Made by a program: the position numbers and the translations under genes
Assembly: GCF_032854445.1 (NCBI RefSeq)
Contig: NW_027018254.1
Span: 1-51,755 of the forward strand
Length of the DNA stretch: 51,755 nucleotides
Origin: Liolophura sinensis
Lineage: Eukaryota > Mollusca > Polyplacophora > Chitonida > Chitonidae
Direction of reading: 5' to 3'
Part shown: positions 49,875 through 51,755 of the stretch, piece by piece
Numbering within the stretch: the first letter of the stretch is position 1
Layout: each line of letters starts with the position of its first letter
The notes under the pieces: model-generated
Told to the model about the DNA's origin: nothing
Seen by the model: the letters and a program-made list of their open reading frames with translations, nothing else
Database searches by the model: none

Positions 49875-51755
49875 AGAGTCATACTCTGGGGTTCGTGCCC
49901 TTATTAGAGGAGTAGAGTCTAGTGACTTTGTCAGTGTTCCCCTTCATGATATTTATTTGTCATCAGATTTGATATCTGGACCTGTCAGGGTAGGCATTAA
50001 GCCTTCATTACCTTTTGAGGGTATTCATTTGTTGTTGGGAAATGACTTGGCACATGATAAAGTTACTGTTGATCCCCTAATGGTTGATAAGCCTTCTCTG
50101 AATTCAGTCACAGAGCCAGTTGAAAGCGAGATAGCGGGTTTATATCCGTCCTGTGTTGTTAAAAGAGCTATGTCTAGAAAAGTCAGTACAGACCAGGGTA
50201 GTACTGTTGATTTGAGTGAGACTTTTCTCAACAACATGTTGGATGGAGATTCTTCCAAATTAGACAGCCAGCAGGAAGTAGATACTAATTTTGTTAGTGG
50301 TGATCAGCCATTTTGTAGGACTGAGTTGATTGCTGAACAACACAGTGATCCAAGTATTTCTTGCTTGTTTAATGATGCAGCTAAAGATGGTGAATCTTTA
50401 CCTGACCCATGCTGCTACTATGTCAAGTCTGGCATATTGATGCGGCAGTGGAGGCCTCCCGATGTTTCGTTGGAGGATGAATGGGCAGTTAAGCATCAGG
50501 TAGTTGTGCCCAAGTCTTATCGTAAAGACATACTGACTATAGCGCATAAAACGCCGTTAGCGTGTCATTTAGGTGTTAATAAGACCTATCATAAGATTCT
50601 CAGTCATTTTTATTGGTCAGGAATAAGGAAAGATGTTACTGAATTTTGCAGGTCTTGTCATGCATGTCAGTTAGTGGGGAAACCTAACCAGACAATCCCC
50701 AAGGCAGCCTTGAGGCCTATTCCTGCAATTGGCGAGCCATTCAGTAGAATCTTAATAGATTGTGTTGGTCCGCTACCTAAGACAAAGTCTGGAAATCAGT
50801 ATATGTTAACCATAATGTGTACTTCAACTCGTTTCCCTGAGCCAATTCCACTAAGGAATATTACTGTCAAGACTGTAATTAAGGCTTTAGTTAAGTTCTT
50901 CACCATGTTTGGTCTGCCTAAGTCAGTACAGTCAGACCAGCGTTCAAATTTCATGTCTGGTGTGTTCCAACAAGTTATGCATGAGCTAATTATTAGCCAG
51001 TATAAATACTCAGCTTATCACCCACAAAGTCAGGGAGCACTAGAAAGATTCCATCAGACACTGAAAAGTATGATAAGAACTTACTGCTTTGAGACAGGGA
51101 AAGATTGGGACGAGGGTGTACCTTTGTTAATGTTTGCTGTGAGAGAGTCTGTACAAGAGTCACTTAGATTTAGTCCATTTGAGCTTGTGTTTGGCCATAC
51201 TGTGCGTGGTCCACTACAGTTGTTCAAGGAAAAGTTTGTGTCTGGTGATAGTGACAATGTTAACTTATTACAGTATGTGTCAAGTTTTCGTACTAAGCTC
51301 AACAGAGTATGTGAGTTAGCCAGAGAGAATCTTACAGCTTCTCAGAAGAGTATGAAAACTAAGTATGACAAAGAGACAGTAAGACGCAGATTTGAAGTTG
51401 GTCAGAAGGTACTGGCCTTACATCCAGTTAGTGGTAAGCCACTTGAAGCTCGTTATTTTGGACCTTATGTAGTAGACAAGAGGCTAAGTGATCTTAATTA
51501 TATTATTTTCACTCCTGATCGGCGCAAATCTAGACAACTTTGTCACATTAACATGTTAAAGCCATATGTAGACAGAGATAGCACTGATCTCAATGTTGTA
51601 CATCCTAGTGGAGTTGCTATCTCTTGTTTTCCAGTGCCAAGTTGTAAGAGAGAATTAAAGCGTTTTTTGGGCATGGCAGGTTATTATCGTAAGTTCTGTA
51701 GGAACTTTTCATTTGTTAGTGAGCCACTAACTCAGCTGTTAAAGAAAGGTGCTAA
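49834..51755 (+). CDS. pol: pol of copy 3, partial at window end
   Basis: Same frame as copy 2 pol: protease remainder, HHCC, D,D-35-E integrase, GPY module, then the joint to the RT thumb remnant near 51595-51660. The RNase H part lies beyond the window. Confidence 0.85.

Larger units (their letters stand above)
48185..51755 (+). mobile_element. Gmr1-like retrotransposon copy 3, cut by the window end
   Basis: Every feature of copy 2 recurs 5173 bases downstream: primer site 48190-48206, gag from 48313, pol from 49834. The reading frames I compared are identical in the two copies, including the frame-breaking changes. The sequence stops inside the RT remnant. Confidence 0.92.

Overview
This is eukaryotic, AT-rich, gene-poor DNA. 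It has phase-matched GT-AG introns, long (TA)n tracts, minisatellites, tRNA-derived SINEs, a RNase H-bearing LINE and three copies of one LTR retrotransposon. The SINE tails and repeat style fit a marine lophotrochozoan, most likely a mollusc. This is inferred from pattern, not from a search. The window starts inside one repeat and stops inside another, as a contig bounded by repeats would.

Layout. 1-0.86 kb: broken DUF7869-like transposon protein. 1.0-11.46 kb: a 5'-truncated Ty3/gypsy element of the Gmr1-like kind (copy 1), whose 3' LTR is split by a 5.86-kb minus-strand LINE with a 12-bp target-site duplication. The LINE insertion carries a broken SGNH-hydrolase-like sequence and a set of stem-loops in its 3' part. 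11.5-16.9 kb: mostly unassigned, with tandem hairpins, a GCGATG-rich foldback and one broken acidic reading frame. 16.9-22 kb: an ancient, decayed tandem repeat with two (TA)n tracts. 23.2-30.5 kb: two SINEs, a ~55-bp minisatellite, a terminal-inverted-repeat element, an 86-bp-period minisatellite and a four-unit long tandem repeat.

31.75-39.7 kb holds the one convincing host gene. It encodes a secreted, probably GPI-anchored Ly6/uPAR-type three-finger protein of 173 residues in three coding exons, with phase-1 introns. A TATA box, a possible non-coding first exon containing an 80-nt three-way-junction fold, and a poly(A) signal frame it. Its large first intron holds a TTAA-flanked foldback, a SINE, a 110-bp (AT)n and two minisatellites.

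40.9-42.5 kb is a ~58-bp dimeric minisatellite. Its end is joined directly to a truncated LTR of retrotransposon copy 2. Copies 2 and 3 form a head-to-tail pair of period 5173 bp sharing one complete 1016-bp LTR, and look identical where I compared them. Copy 3 runs off the window.

Most notable: all three LTR elements have integrase before RNase H (the Gmr1 order), and all three lack the catalytic body of reverse transcriptase at the same in-frame joint. This points to a non-autonomous lineage that must have been copied by RT supplied in trans. Other leads are covarying stem-loops in the LINE 3' region, the SGNH passenger inside the LINE insertion, and the structured putative 5' UTR of the Ly6-type gene.
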